64,000 bases of DNA from Craterostigma plantagineum (GCA_027422505.1 JAPQWV010000366.1:1-64000); one strand, 5' to 3'; shown: positions 23,233-33,848, counted from the stretch's first letter. Made by a program: numbers and translations. Notes: generated by a model not told the origin, from the sequence alone.

Positions 23233-24057
23233 CATGCCGCCGGAGCTGCCATGAGAACTTCCTCCAAGGCGTCCGATTGACCATCAAATCGAGCTCGAGC
23301 CAGGAGCGCGACCACCCGCGAAGGCACCCTATCGGATGAATCCCGCCGAGCTTACGAAGCTTAGGAAGCAACTCGACGAGTTGATGGGCGCCGGCTTAGT
23401 GTGACCCTCGAAGGCTCCCTTTGGCTCGCCGTGTTCCAAAGAAGAAGGATGGGTCTCTTCAATTTTGCGTCGACTACCGTGCCTTGAACAAGGTTATCGA
23501 GAAGAACAAGTACCCGATCCCAAATGCTTTGGACTTATTCGACAAGTTAGAGAAGGCGCGATACTTCACCAAACTCGACCTTCGTTCGGGATATTGGAAT
23601 GTACGCATCACGAAAGGCGACGAATCGAAGACCACCTGTGTAACACGTTATGGTTCTTATGAGTTCTTAGTGATGCCTTTTGGTTTAACGAATGCACCTG
23701 CTACTTTCTGTAATCTAATGAATGATGTACTCTATGATATGCTAGACAAGTTTGTTGTTGTGTACCTCGACGATATTGTTATCTACTCGACAACCCTCGA
23801 GGAGCACGTACGGCACTTGCGCATGGTACTCAAACGATTACAAGAAAACAAGCTTTACGTTAAACGTGAAAAGTGTGTCCTCGGCCATATCATAGGAGAT
23901 GGCGAGATACGCATGGACCCCTCAAAAGTTCGAGCCGTGGTCGAATGGCCACAGCTGAACAACATAACCGAACTACGTTCTTTCTTTGGATTGGCAAACT
24001 ATTATAGACGTTTCATAAAGAGTTATTCGAAGATAGCTTGCACCGCTCACGGACCTT
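23233..24057 (+). pseudogene. Ty3/gypsy reverse transcriptase
   Basis: Starts with the PYRMNPAELTKLRKQL block (about 23326), a TGA at 23402, then VPKKKDGSLQFCVDYRALN, TKLDLRSGYWNVRI, FGLTNAPATFCNLMN and the catalytic box VVYLDDIVIYS (23758-23790), all intact. A short in-frame loss follows KREKC: the usual ten or so residues before LGHIIGDGE are missing. LANYYRRFIKSYSKIA closes the domain, after which the frame shifts near 24045 into the RNase H region. Polymerase residues are present; expression is blocked by stops. Confidence 0.9.
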
Positions 24058-24699
24058 TTGAAAAAGGACACGCCGTGGATTTGGACCTCGAAGATCGAAG
24101 AATCGTTTCAAGGACTCAAAACGGCTTTGGTAAGCGAACCCGTACTAAAATTTCCAGAGTTCGGTCAGCCCTTTGAGGTCCAAACCGACGCTTCTGGGAA
24201 AGCTATAGGTGGCGTTCTCGTTCAGAATAAGCATCCGATTGCTTACGAGAATCGGAAGCTGAAGGACGTCGAAACGCGCTATACGACGCACGAGCGTGAG
24301 ATGACTGCCGTCATTCACTGTCTCGAGGTATTGCGTCATTATCTTCTTGGTTCCAAATTTCTGATCGTGACAGACAATGTAGCCAACACGTACTTCAAGA
24401 CGCAACGGAAGCTCACGCCCAAACAAGCCAGGTGGCAAGAGTTTCTAGGCGAGTTTGATTTCGAGTGGATACATCGTCCAGGACGACAGAATGACGTAGC
24501 GGATGCACTAAGTCGAATACCTTCTCTAAATGTCTTAGCAGCATCAAGCACACCCACTAGTAGCTTCGCGGCCCGAATAAGGCGCGAAGGTGAGAATGAT
24601 CATGTCTACAGGAAGCTCAAGGAAGATGTCGAGGAAGGACTAATCAAACGCTATTGGCTCGAGGACGGACTCCTCGTAACCCATGGTGGCCCGACATGA
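24058..24699 (+). pseudogene. Ty3/gypsy RNase H
   Basis: Open for over 200 codons. Catalytic landmarks: QTDASGKAIGGVL, YTTHEREMTAVIH, FLIVTDNVAN and RQNDVADALSRIP. Degrades the RNA template during reverse transcription. The frame ends at TGA 24697, just before the integrase zinc finger. Confidence 0.9.
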
Positions 24700-25368
24700 A
24701 AACTTCGGCGCGAGTTGCTCGTCGAGCACCACGAGCCGCAGTGGGCTGGACACCCAGGCATAGGACTCATGATGGCCTTGCTATCTCGGAAGTTCTACTG
24801 GCCAAAGATGGAGCAGGATGTCGAAGCCTTCGTTCGGACTTGCCTCGTCTGCCAACGGGACAAGGCCGAGCGGACCAAGCCATCCAGTCTACTCCAGCCC
24901 TTACCTGTACCCTCGATACCATGGAGGTCAATCACGATGGACTTCATTGCTGGATTACCACGAGTAGAAGGTAATGCTTCTATTTTTGTAGTGGTAGATC
25001 GCTTTTCAAAGATGTCTATCTTTATGGCCGCTCCCGTGGAACACGGCGGACATCGCCGCCGAGCTTTTCTTTCGAAATGTGGTAACATTACGGTATGCCC
25101 AAAGAGATTATCAGCGACCGCGATACCCGTTTCACGGGACGATTCTGGACGGTCTCGCATGCTTGGCACCAAGCTGCGATTTTCTTCGGCGTATCATCCC
25201 CAGACTGACGGACAGTCCGAACGAGCCAATCAGCTACTTGAAGAGTATCTCCGCTACTACGTGACGGGGAGTCAGAGGAATTGGCCCATTTTACTGGACA
25301 CCGCCCAGTTCTGCTACAATCTTCACAAATCTTCGGCAACAGACAAGTCCCCGTTCGAGTTGGTGTAG
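24700..25368 (+). pseudogene. Ty3/gypsy integrase
   Basis: The zinc finger is visible as HHEPQWAGHPG and CLVCQRDK (24730-24870). The core begins WRSITMDFIAGLP with the first catalytic Asp (24926-24965) and VVVDRFSKMSIF. The next block, with the second Asp, is displaced by a frameshift near 25060 (readable as SDRDTRFTGRF in another frame), then YHPQTDGQSERANQLLEEYL (25191-25245) carries the catalytic Glu. The stop at 25366 is a further lesion. Inserts the cDNA into chromatin. Confidence 0.85.
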
Positions 25369-25459
25369 GCTTTCAACCGTTGACGCCACAAGCCGTAACG
25401 ATCGTGAGATTGGAGGGGATAGCCCAGCCGCATACTGATTTGCTAGAGGGAGACAGATC

Positions 25460-26059
25460 ATGTGGGACGAGGCCAAAGACAGCTTAGAGAAAGCTAGTCG
25501 CCGAATGAAGAAGTACTATGACCAAGGTCATAAGCCTTTGAAATTCGCGGTAGGCGAGAAAGTTTGGGTCAAGATGACGCCCCAACTTCGTGCAAGCTGG
25601 AAGGCCAACGCCCCCGCGAAAAGCTTGATGCCCAAGTACGATGGACCTTTTGAGGTACTTAGACGAGTAGGCAAGGTGGCCTATCGTATCAAGTTGCCTC
25701 CAAAATATCGCGTTCACCCGGTCTTTCACGTGAACTTTCTCAAGAAGTACTACGAGGACGTAGCTTCTGAGAGAAGGCATGAACTGAGCATACCCACGGC
25801 TCCTAGAAAGACATTCGACCGCGAGATAGAAAGGATTATCGCACATCGGAAGAGATCGGATATTCTGAATACCCCATTTGATTATCTTATCAGATGGAAG
25901 GGCGAGCCAATCATAAGAAACTCTTGGGAGAAGGAAGAGGACCTATGGCAATTCAAGGACAAGATACAGGTGTATTTGAAGACACAAACCCCAGGGTCGT
26001 CGACGAGGGCATCGCCAATTCAAGCCGGGGAGAATTGTCACGAGGTTGACCGAGACTGA
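25460..26059 (+). CDS. Gypsy integrase C-terminus with chromodomain (chromovirus)
   Basis: Open for 199 codons. KFAVGEKVWVKMTPQ and VHPVFHVNFLKKYY form the integrase C-terminal fold. A chromodomain-like module follows at about 25815-25975 (EIERIIAHRKR, DYLIRWKGEPIIRNSWE, KEEDLWQFKDKIQVYL). Known: chromoviral chromodomains guide integration towards particular chromatin marks. The stop falls 24 bases into the LTR, as often seen in this group. It is the least damaged part of the element but is separated from the upstream integrase by a frameshift and stop. Tekay-like placement is likely but not proven. Confidence 0.8.
   Translation: MWDEAKDSLEKASRRMKKYYDQGHKPLKFAVGEKVWVKMTPQLRASWKANAPAKSLMPKYDGPFEVLRRVGKVAYRIKLPPKYRVHPVFHVNFLKKYYEDVASERRHELSIPTAPRKTFDREIERIIAHRKRSDILNTPFDYLIRWKGEPIIRNSWEKEEDLWQFKDKIQVYLKTQTPGSSTRASPIQAGENCHEVDRD
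26023..26035 (+). other. Polypurine tract of the gypsy element
   Basis: GCCGGGGAGAAT sits directly before the TGTCACGAGG start of the LTR at 26036. The same junction appears inverted at 27181-27200. Confidence 0.75.
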
Positions 26060-26640
26060 CCGTTGACTAGGTCAACGGCCCGTCGAGGAGGGACGAGAGG
26101 TGATGAAGGCTCGGAGTCACCATACATTGAGCGACGAAATTGGATCGCCGCCCGAGCTAGTCTGTTTTGAGAATAGACTATGTTGTGGACAACTCGACAA
26201 AGTCTTGATACCGCACATAACCGCCGAGAAAAAGACGCGCAACAAGGCGAGGTGCCGGCCAGGCTGTAAGCTGCGAGGGCCGCACGCAACCACGCGCGCG
26301 GGGAAGCTAGGGCGCGCCGAGGCAGGCAGGCAACGCGCGCGCACCTCAACGTGCGCCAACGCCAGACAGCCCCAGCAGCACGCGGGCTAGAAGAATGCGG
26401 CGCAGCACGTGCGCGGCCCCGCGCGCACACGCACAGCGTGCGCCAGCACCCGGCAACGCCCGACAGCGCGCGACGACACGCGCGCACATCCGCGCACGCC
26501 AGCGCCCGACAGTGTGCCCAGGCCGCGCGCATGCCAAGCCATGCTGCGCGCCCGATGGGGTGCTAAGGTCTTCTCGCTGGCCGTCCGACCGGGCCCAGGC
26601 CCGAAACACCTAAATCAAGCCCAAATGTGCAACTAACATT
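26036..26640 (+). repeat. 3' LTR of the gypsy element (GC-rich)
   Basis: Starts TGTCACGAGGTTGACC. The first 190 bases resemble the inverted arm closely; the rest is extremely rich in GCGC and CACGCG words (about 26230-26600), which generates many overlapping spurious ORFs on both strands. The 3' boundary is not visible because no TG...CA partner can be aligned; I place it tentatively near 26640, where GC content collapses. Confidence 0.6.
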
Positions 26641-26778
26641 GATTTTCCTATATTAAACTATTCTTAGTGGGATTTTGGAGTGATGACAACCTCTTCAAAG
26701 GTTGACACATGTATTCCACTACACTAAGCATGGATTATCATTGGACCTCAAGGAGTAATCATTACAAGTTAAGGGAAG

Positions 26779-27320
26779 GTGGCATTTGAAGCCCATGCAA
26801 GGCGTGTGCTGATGTGTGCGCGTGTCGCCGCGCGCTGTCGGGCGTTGCCGGGTGCTGGCGTGTGCTGGTGTGCGCGCGCGCTGCGCGCGCGTTGCCTGCC
26901 TGCCTCGGCGCGTGCTAGCTTCCCCGCGCGCGTGGTTGCGTGCGGCCCTTGCGGCAGCCTGGCCGGCACCTCGCCTTGTTGCGAGTTTTCTTCTCGGCGG
27001 TTATGTGCGGTATCAAGACTTTGTCAAGTTGTCTACAACATAGTCTATTCTCAAAACAGACTAGCTCGGGCGGCGATCCAATTTCGTCACTCAATGCATG
27101 GTGACTCCGAGCCTTCATCACCTTCCGTCCCTCCTCGACGGGCCATTGACCTAGTCAACGGTCAGTCACGGTCAACCTCGTGACAATTCTCCCAGGCTTG
27201 AATCGGCGACGCCCTCGTCGACGACCCTGGGGTTTGTGTCTTCAAATACACCTGGATCTTGTCCTTGAATTGCCATATGTCCTCTTCCTTCTCCCAAGAG
27301 TTTCTTATGATTGGCTCGCC
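26779..27320 (-). repeat. Inverted second copy of gypsy 3' end (chromodomain tail plus LTR)
   Basis: Reverse complement of 25901-26500 with scattered substitutions. It contains the last part of the chromodomain ORF (27186-27320, minus strand) and the LTR start at 27185 reading downwards. Together with the first arm it forms a palindrome of more than 500 bp per arm around a spacer of roughly 200-280 bp. The outer end stops sharply at 27320, equivalent to 25901. Confidence 0.8.
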
Positions 27321-27469
27321 AGAACAAGATTAAACGGTTCTCAATTTTTCATGGGTACTATTAATAAATAATTATTAGATAATGAGATATGCTTCAAACC
27401 CAATTCGTAAATTCATTGAATAACGGGTGCAACCTCGAATTTAAAGGTCGAATAAGATAAAATCGACTC

Positions 27470-27955
27470 AAATTAGAGGAGGGGTGAATAACACCGGTCA
27501 CCATTTTTCGCTCATTAGTGAGTTTCACATCTGGTTAGAGATCACGTCTGGTTAGAGAGTGAAACCGGTTTCCAATCTTCAATCTAGGCCAAGTGCGAAA
27601 TACTGATGGCCTTTTATTGTGAACTGAGTGCGGCAGTTTGTGTATGTGGGTGATTTGGTCCAGTTTTGGTGTATGGAGGTGGTTGAGGCATTTTGTCGAA
27701 CACATTGAGTGTGATTATGAAGTGTTTGGTTTCGGTTTATGGGAGAGGAGGCACAATATTTGTTATGGAAGTTCGGAGCCAAAAAAGATCTCCTACGTCT
27801 CCCCCTTCCCCGCAAGAAATTGTGGGTGTGGATGTTGTAGCTCTCTCTCTTTTGTAACCACATACTTGGAAGAACTCTCTTGATTTTTTTCTTTGCACTT
27901 GTTCTTCTATCTTGAATCTCTCTTTCGATGTATAATTGTTTGCTCTAAGATTCTT
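27470..27955 (-). repeat. LTR, left part, interrupted by a LINE
   Basis: Matches the solo-LTR candidate at 36396-37240 (GGTGAATAACACCGG, AGTGAAACC.GTTTCCAATCTTCAATC, GGCCAAGTGCGAAATA, GATCTCCTACGTCTCCCC), but lacks a segment equal to about 36720-37080. The continuation is at 32847-33285 after the LINE. The left boundary is approximate. Confidence 0.7.
27940..27955. repeat. LINE target-site duplication, left copy
   Basis: TTGCTCTAAGATTCTT, identical to 32831-32846. It sits next to the poly-T (poly-A on the minus strand) end of the LINE. Confidence 0.9.
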
Positions 27956-28068
27956 TTTTTTTTTTTGGTATGAAAGTTATCATTACCACAAATCAAAGTT
28001 TTATACATCAGCCCCTATCGATCTAATCAGTGTCATGATCTCCTACATACTGTATCAAAACTCGCACT

Positions 28069-31000
28069 CTATAAACTTTGCAGAAATTCCTCCTCATCTA
28101 TTTTCAGTGGAGATGGCCTCAAGGCTGCCAAATGCTCAAGAACCGCCGCCTTGATCATCTGCAGCACCACTTCTCCAGATCTCGCCCCCTCGCCATGGAG
28201 TCTTCTATTTCGTTCCATCCATAAAAAATAAACCATTGCTGCTATGACCATAATTCTCCATTTACACACTCTGCTTTTCCTCTTGCCCAGATTTGCAATA
28301 CTTCTCTTAAAGGCTTCCTTCTTCCTAGGTATGCGCGTATTGATCCAATTCTGCACTCCTTCCCTCACAAAGTTACTGAACTCACAATCTAAGTAGATAT
28401 GGCTGATATTTTCCTCCCCCTGCATACACAACAAGCATGTCAAATCAGGTACTATCATCCCCCAACTGTGAATCCTCTCCCTAGTTAAGAGCTTCCCATG
28501 CGCCATAATCCATAGCACAAACGAATGTTTGGTTATAGACCACCGGTTCCAGATAGCTTGTGGATTCTCTGACCTTACTTCCTTAGTAGCTCTCAGCCAA
28601 TTGTAAGCTGCTGTGGTAGTAAACAAGCCATTTTTACTTGCTACCCATTTCCCTTGTATCACTCCCGATCTAAACAACCTCTTGACCTTATTTAATCTTC
28701 TCCAAGCCCAACTGCAATCAGCAGGTGCCTCGTATGACCAGAAATCTTCCCCTCGAAGGTAAATCCCATCCACCCATCGTATCCAGAGGCAATCCTTCTT
28801 GCCCGCAATATCCCATATAATTCTACCTACGCTGGCGTAATTCCAGTCCCCACAGTGCCTAATACTCAGCCCACCACAACTCTTCCTACTACACACCAAA
28901 TCCCAGGCCACTAATGCGTTCACATTACCCCTATCATTCCTCCCCCACAAAACTCCCTGCATTTTTGGTCCACTGCTTTAACCACATATCGAGGTAAGAT
29001 GAACATTGAACCCCAATAGCCATGGAGTGATAAAAGAACCGAATTAATAAGACACACTCTTCCCGCATAAGATAAGTGTCTTGTTGTCCAACACTGAATC
29101 CGCCTCGCAATCTTGTCCACCAACTCCTGGCAGTCCACCCTACTCCATTTTGTGGGGGATATGGGCACTCCAAGATATCTCATGGGAAACCTCCCAACAG
29201 CAAACCCTGTGATATCTGCCAAGCTCTGCTTGATATTCTCAGAGACCCCCGCAATGAAGATTTGAGACTTTGCAGTATTGGCTTCGAGCCCTGTTGTGAG
29301 GTAGAATTGTAGCAAATTCTCGTTAATGAGTTCCACCGACTCCTTCTTAGCCTTACACAATACAATAAGATCATCCGCAAAGCTAAGATTAACAATACCT
29401 AATTGCTTGCATAAGGGATGAAAGCGAAAGTTGTTACTCTTAGCCATAAGCTTGAACATCCTTGTTAGATACTCCATTGCCAAGACAAAAAGGAGCGGAG
29501 ACATTGGGTCCCCTTGCCTTAAACCCCTTGCCCCTTTAATATTACCTTCCAATTTCCCATTGATTGCAATTTGGTAAGAAACCTGCTTTAGACAACTCTC
29601 AATCCAGTTCACGAATATCACAGGGAATCTTAACTTCTGCAACAGCTTGAGGATGAAGCTCCATTCCAGCATATCATATGCCTTCCTTAAATCGACTTTC
29701 ATCAAACATCTGGGGGATACCATCTTCCTACTGTATAACCGCAGAAGCTCTTGTGTTAGCAATATATTATGAGCGATAGATCTACCCGGAACAAACGCTC
29801 CTTGATTGTCTTGTACCAGCTTGGCCAATACTGGTCTTAGTCTCGAACAAATAAGCTTTGAGATGCACTTATAAATGGTATTACAGCACGAAATGGGCCT
29901 GTAATCTTTAGCATAATTTGGATGCTCCACTTTTGGAATCAATGTAATGGATGTTTTGCTGAATGTTTTCAGTAACTGGCCTGTCTGAAAAAATTGCAGC
30001 ACCACCTGGGTGACATCCTCTCCCACAACCTGCCACGCTTTTTATAAAACTCACTATTGTATCCGTCGGGCCCGGGAGCCTTGTCACTATGAATCGAGAA
30101 CATAGCCCTTTTCACCTCCTCCTTACTAAAAGGCTTAATCATCTGCAGCTGCTCCTCCACTGACAAGACATATCCCTGATCAATAACAGCATCCTCCAGC
30201 TCAATCGTCTTTTCCATTTTTGTTCCCAGAATCCCCTCATAGTGTGCCACTATATGCGCAGCCACTTCCCCTGGTTGATCCACAACAATCCCTTCCCCTG
30301 TGGTAATAGATATAATTCTATTCCTGAACCGCCTTTGTTTGACCAAGGCTTGGAAAAACTTTGTGTTTCGATCTCCATGCTTCAGCCAATTGCTTTTTGC
30401 TCTCTGATGGTAGAATTTAGTCACAGCCATACTCAGGATCCCAAGCTCAGCCGCATATTCTTTTTCTTCCTCAATCAAAATATGGTTCAGTGGGTCACTA
30501 TGTAGCTTCCCATGTGTATCTTTTAATCTCTGTCTACATTGCTCCATGGACTTAATTATATCCGGGAATTGTTTCCTATTAAGCTCCTTCAGCCGACTCT
30601 TTAGGTAACTCAACTTAGTGATGAGTCTCCATTCACAGTTACCCATACAATCAGTCTTCCATACATCCTCCACCAGAGTAATGAAATTGGTAGCATCAGT
30701 CCACATATTTTGGAACATAAAGTTCCTTCCACTTGGCCATATAAAATTGGTTTTCCTTACAAGCAATGGTGTATGATCTGAGACGCTCTCCTCCAACAAC
30801 AGAACCTCTCTATCCTCATACCTCTCCATCCATGGCACATTACCAAAAACCCAGTCAATTTTACTCCACACTCTTCTTTCCTTCTCCTGATTATTATTCC
30901 ATGTGAACTTATTACCTTTTCGCTTTACCTCCTCTAGCTCACAATCCCTGATGCAATTCCTAAAATCTTCACATTCAGACGTAGTAACGGGTACTCCCCC

Positions 31001-31444
31001 AATTCTATCTCCCACATTCATCACACTATTGAAATCCCCCCATACAAGCCATGGGATCTGATCTTGCTTCAGCCCTCTAATGGTATCCCATAGTTCCAAT
31101 CTCTTATTACAAGTATTATGTCCATACACACAAGTAATTAGAGCTACCTCCTTATGTCTAGTAGCCCTCAAGTGAATGATTTGATCAGTAACATGGATCA
31201 CCTGCACCCTCCAATCAGGCTGCCACACCACTACAATCTTGCCATTTGGATGACCATCCAAATTATGTACATACTTCCATCCCTTGAAGGTTTTATCCAT
31301 CACCAACTCCATGTTTCCTTTTTTGATTTTTGTCTCAACCAAGCAAGCGAGATTAATCTGCAGATGTTTGCATAAGTGACTAATCTCAGCTTGTTTGTGA
31401 GGGGTGTTCATACCCCTCACATTCCACATAATAGAACTATCCAT
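28069..31444 (-). pseudogene. LINE ORF2: endonuclease, reverse transcriptase, C-terminal zinc domain
   Basis: The start ATG at 31444 overlaps the ORF1 stop. The apurinic-type endonuclease occupies the first 230 residues or so (MWNVRGMNTPHKQAEI, CLVETKIKKGN, WLVWGDFNSVMN, SDHTPLLV). Reverse transcriptase includes DKAPGPDGYNSEFYKK, TSITLIPKVEHP, DYRPISCCN, RGLRQGDPMSPLLF and the catalytic LSFADDLIVLC (about 29360). A zf-RVT-like region follows (SITKHSFVLWIMAHGKLLTRER, CLLCMQGEENISHIYLDC), ending at TAA before 28069. Two single-base losses split it, at an AAAAAG run near 30040 and at a TTTT/GGGGG junction near 28950. Every catalytic residue I look for is present, so the coding potential is nearly complete apart from those lesions. 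Confidence 0.9.
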
Positions 31445-32719
31445 GAGGGGGTGAACCAAGCCCCTTCGTCGGTGACTTGGAACCACTGCCCATTTCATGA
31501 TTAGACCCCAGACCCCCAGATCTCCAATCCTCCCTATTTTTCCTCCTACTCCTTTGTATAACCCACTCTTCCCTTGGATACATTAACTCCTGATTACTCT
31601 GTTGTGCGTGGTCTGTCTCCTGATGATCTACTACCGCGTGCTTAGTTGTGGTTGTCACCTTTTTCCCCCCCACATCAGTAGCTACCTCAGTTTGCCCTTC
31701 TTGGTAGTGTACCTTCCCTTCTTTCTCCTTCCCATTCTTCCGACAGACATCCAATGCATGACCATACATCCCACACTTCCCACATTTTGTAGGTTTCCAT
31801 TCATACACAACCTCTTGCACACTAACCTGCCCATGTTCATTAATAAAAGATATAGTGTCCTTTAGTTCTTTCTTCAATTCAACCTCAACTAGCACTCTGG
31901 CAAACTGAACCCTCTCCTTCCTCTCAGTTACGCCGTCTGCCATGATTGGCTTCCCCACTAGGCTTGCTATCTTACTAAGACTCTTCGCTCCCCAATATTT
32001 AAGTTCAAGTTGTGGTAATTTAATCCATATTGGAACCTTCTCTACATCCCCCTTCTTAAATTGGGTATTAGCAGTCCAAGGGGCTAAGATGACAGGTTTT
32101 TTATCGAACTGTAACACCTCCGGAGGACCTTATCACGCGTTTCCATAGAATCAAATTTTGCCATAAACAAGCCAGACCTGACTTGCAAGACCTTCTGCAG
32201 CCCATACTTCTTCCACATTCTATTTAGGAACCCATTCATAACTGAGAATGGTGGATTCGCCCCCAACACATAGCAAACAACCGTCGTATTCCAGTATTGT
32301 ACCTCCTCAGATATATCTTCCAGTTCAATGTGACCCAGTTCCACCCCTTCCGATTGCATTGGCTCAAAGAATTCAAGTTTTGAGCCAGCATTCCGTAGTT
32401 TAGATATGTCAAATTTCTCCCAAATAGATTTACTATATGCCTTGACCGCTTCCTCCCTCACTTCAGGAATTACACTTTTCGTTTTAAGCTCGTTTAGTGT
32501 TTTTGACAAAATTGTTATCTCCGAGTTATTACCCACCCCACCAGCTGAGCTCCGAACATATTTCCCTATCAATCGCGTAATGTCATCAATCGTTGGTTGT
32601 TCACAGTTAGGAGTCATAACATCCCCTGTCTTCACACTATTGGGTGAGCTCCCAATCTGAGGCGTCGATGGAACCGGTTTTGTAACCTTCTTCTTCTTGG
32701 CCATAGCCGCTGCGGACAC
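31437..32719 (-). pseudogene. LINE ORF1: nucleic-acid-binding protein (DUF4283 and CCHC)
   Basis: Start ATG 32719 (MSAAAMAKKKKV). The DUF4283-like fold spans about 32390-31950 (NPPFSVMNGFLNRMWKKYGL, GLFMAKFDSMETRDKVL, WIKLPQLELKYWGAKSLSKIA), followed by the knuckle CGKCGMYGHALDVC (about 31760-31800), then a charged tail ending at TAG 31437. A one-base loss near 32115 in CTCCGGAGG shifts the frame. Family role: RNA chaperone coating LINE RNA. No coiled-coil is evident. Confidence 0.88.
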
Positions 32720-32830
32720 ACCACCGGAGAAGAGATGGCAGGCAATGGAACAGTACCGTCGAATAAAATCGCCTACTATGTGAAAATCGCACCTTCAGTG
32801 TGTGATTATTTAATTACTTCCCAAGAAGGC

Positions 32831-32846
32831 TTGCTCTAAGATTCTT
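32831..32846. repeat. LINE target-site duplication, right copy
   Basis: Identical to 27940-27955. It marks the 5' end of the LINE on the minus strand. Confidence 0.9.
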
Positions 32847-33285
32847 ACTTTGCTTCTCTCCGTCACTGTTGTTTTTATAGGCCGTCCCACCTTGATATAG
32901 CCGTTAGACTCATTATACTAGCCGGGAGAGCCTTTGTTGACTTGGTCAAGACTGTCAGCTTTATCTGTCTGTACCTACTGCTGTAGTAAAAGTGTTGTAC
33001 CTTTGTGCAGTAGTTGACCAGTCAAGCCAGTCATTGACCTGATTGACCGAACCAATCCAGCCTAAATCGGTCAGTCCACCAAGACTGACCAGACCGAGAT
33101 GGGGTTGACAGTCGGTTGACCGCATTGACCAGCAGTTAACTGACCCGGTTTTTCGCTCTGAGCTCATATTTGATATCCGTTTTTCGAACCGAGCTCATCT
33201 GCACACTCAATAAATATGTAAGTAATACAATTACTAAGTTTTGTGATCATCAAACCGGATTGCTTAGATATTAAAATCCAACACA
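32847..33285 (-). repeat. LTR, right part, after the LINE insertion
   Basis: Matches 37225-37750. On the minus strand a CCTATAAAAAC promoter box lies near 32872-32884, and upstream of it (32940-33145) is a dense run of TTGACC/GGTCAA words. It ends AAATCCAA about 8 bases before the ATG of the carboxylesterase remnant. Confidence 0.75.
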
Positions 33286-33292
33286 CACTTCA

Positions 33293-33848
33293 ATGGCTCA
33301 ACCTCCACGCACTAACCGCAACACTCTCTCATACTTCACCTTCATCATCTTCTTCCTCATCACAAATGCATCAAAATCCCATCAACAACACACATGGCAA
33401 GAAGCTTTCAAAACCCTCGGAATCTCATGGAATGAACGGAACCCTAAATCGAACCATCCAAATATCCATGGTCGACCCGACCCCTTACGAAGATACCACA
33501 CCAACGGAGAAAGCTCTTTGACAAGACATAAGGCTAAAAGCTCTTTCCAACGCCTACGTTCGTCTCTACATACCCTTAAATCCACCCAAGGACAAGAAAC
33601 TCCCTTTGATAGTATACTTCCACGGCAGAGACTTTGTCCACTTCAGTGCTTCGACGGTCATATTCCACAACTTCTGCAATGACATAGCTTCTCAGTTTCC
33701 TGCCGTCGTCGTCTTTGTCAAGTACAGTTTGGCCCCTGAGCATCGTCTCCCTGTTGCTTTTGAAGATGGTTTGAAAGGTCAGTTCTGTAATTTAGCGGGT
33801 GACATTGTAGGGACATGGAATATAGGAGTGGCGTTATATGGATCTTAG
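33293..33848 (+). pseudogene. Plant carboxylesterase (CXE, alpha/beta hydrolase), truncated
   Basis: From ATG 33293 the N-terminus reads to FKTLGISWN, then a one-base shift near 33435 moves to GTLNRTIQISMVDPTP, a TGA at 33520, and a long colinear stretch RLKALSNAYVRLYIPLNPP, KDKKLPLIVYFHGRDFVHFS, FPAVVVFVKYSLAPEHRLP, AFEDGLKG. This is the N-terminal half of plant CXE hydrolases (HSL group). The oxyanion-hole box, normally HGGG or HGG-D, reads HGRD. Similarity ends at about 33777, before the GDSAGG nucleophile box, so Ser, Asp and His of the triad are all missing. The usual length is about 320 residues; only about 160 remain. The start codon lies immediately next to an LTR end, so its own promoter has been displaced. 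Confidence 0.8.

Larger units (their letters stand above)
27956..32830 (-). mobile_element. L1-type LINE, essentially full length
   Basis: 4875 bp between two identical 16-bp direct repeats. Minus-strand order: short 5' UTR (about 110 bp), ORF1 with DUF4283-like domain and zinc knuckle, ORF2 with endonuclease, reverse transcriptase and zf-RVT-like C-terminus, a 3' UTR of about 100 bp, and a poly-A tail (T run at 27956-27966). It is inserted inside an LTR. Only three frame lesions were found, each a one-base loss in or next to a homopolymer, in ORF1 near 32115 and in ORF2 near 30040 and 28950. Known: such elements move by target-primed reverse transcription, producing the long duplication and the tail. 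Confidence 0.92.

Noticed and set aside
26038..26609. Several overlapping Arg/Ala/Cys-rich ORFs on both strands
   Set aside because: All lie in the GC-rich LTR; absence of stops is a composition effect and no domain is recognisable.
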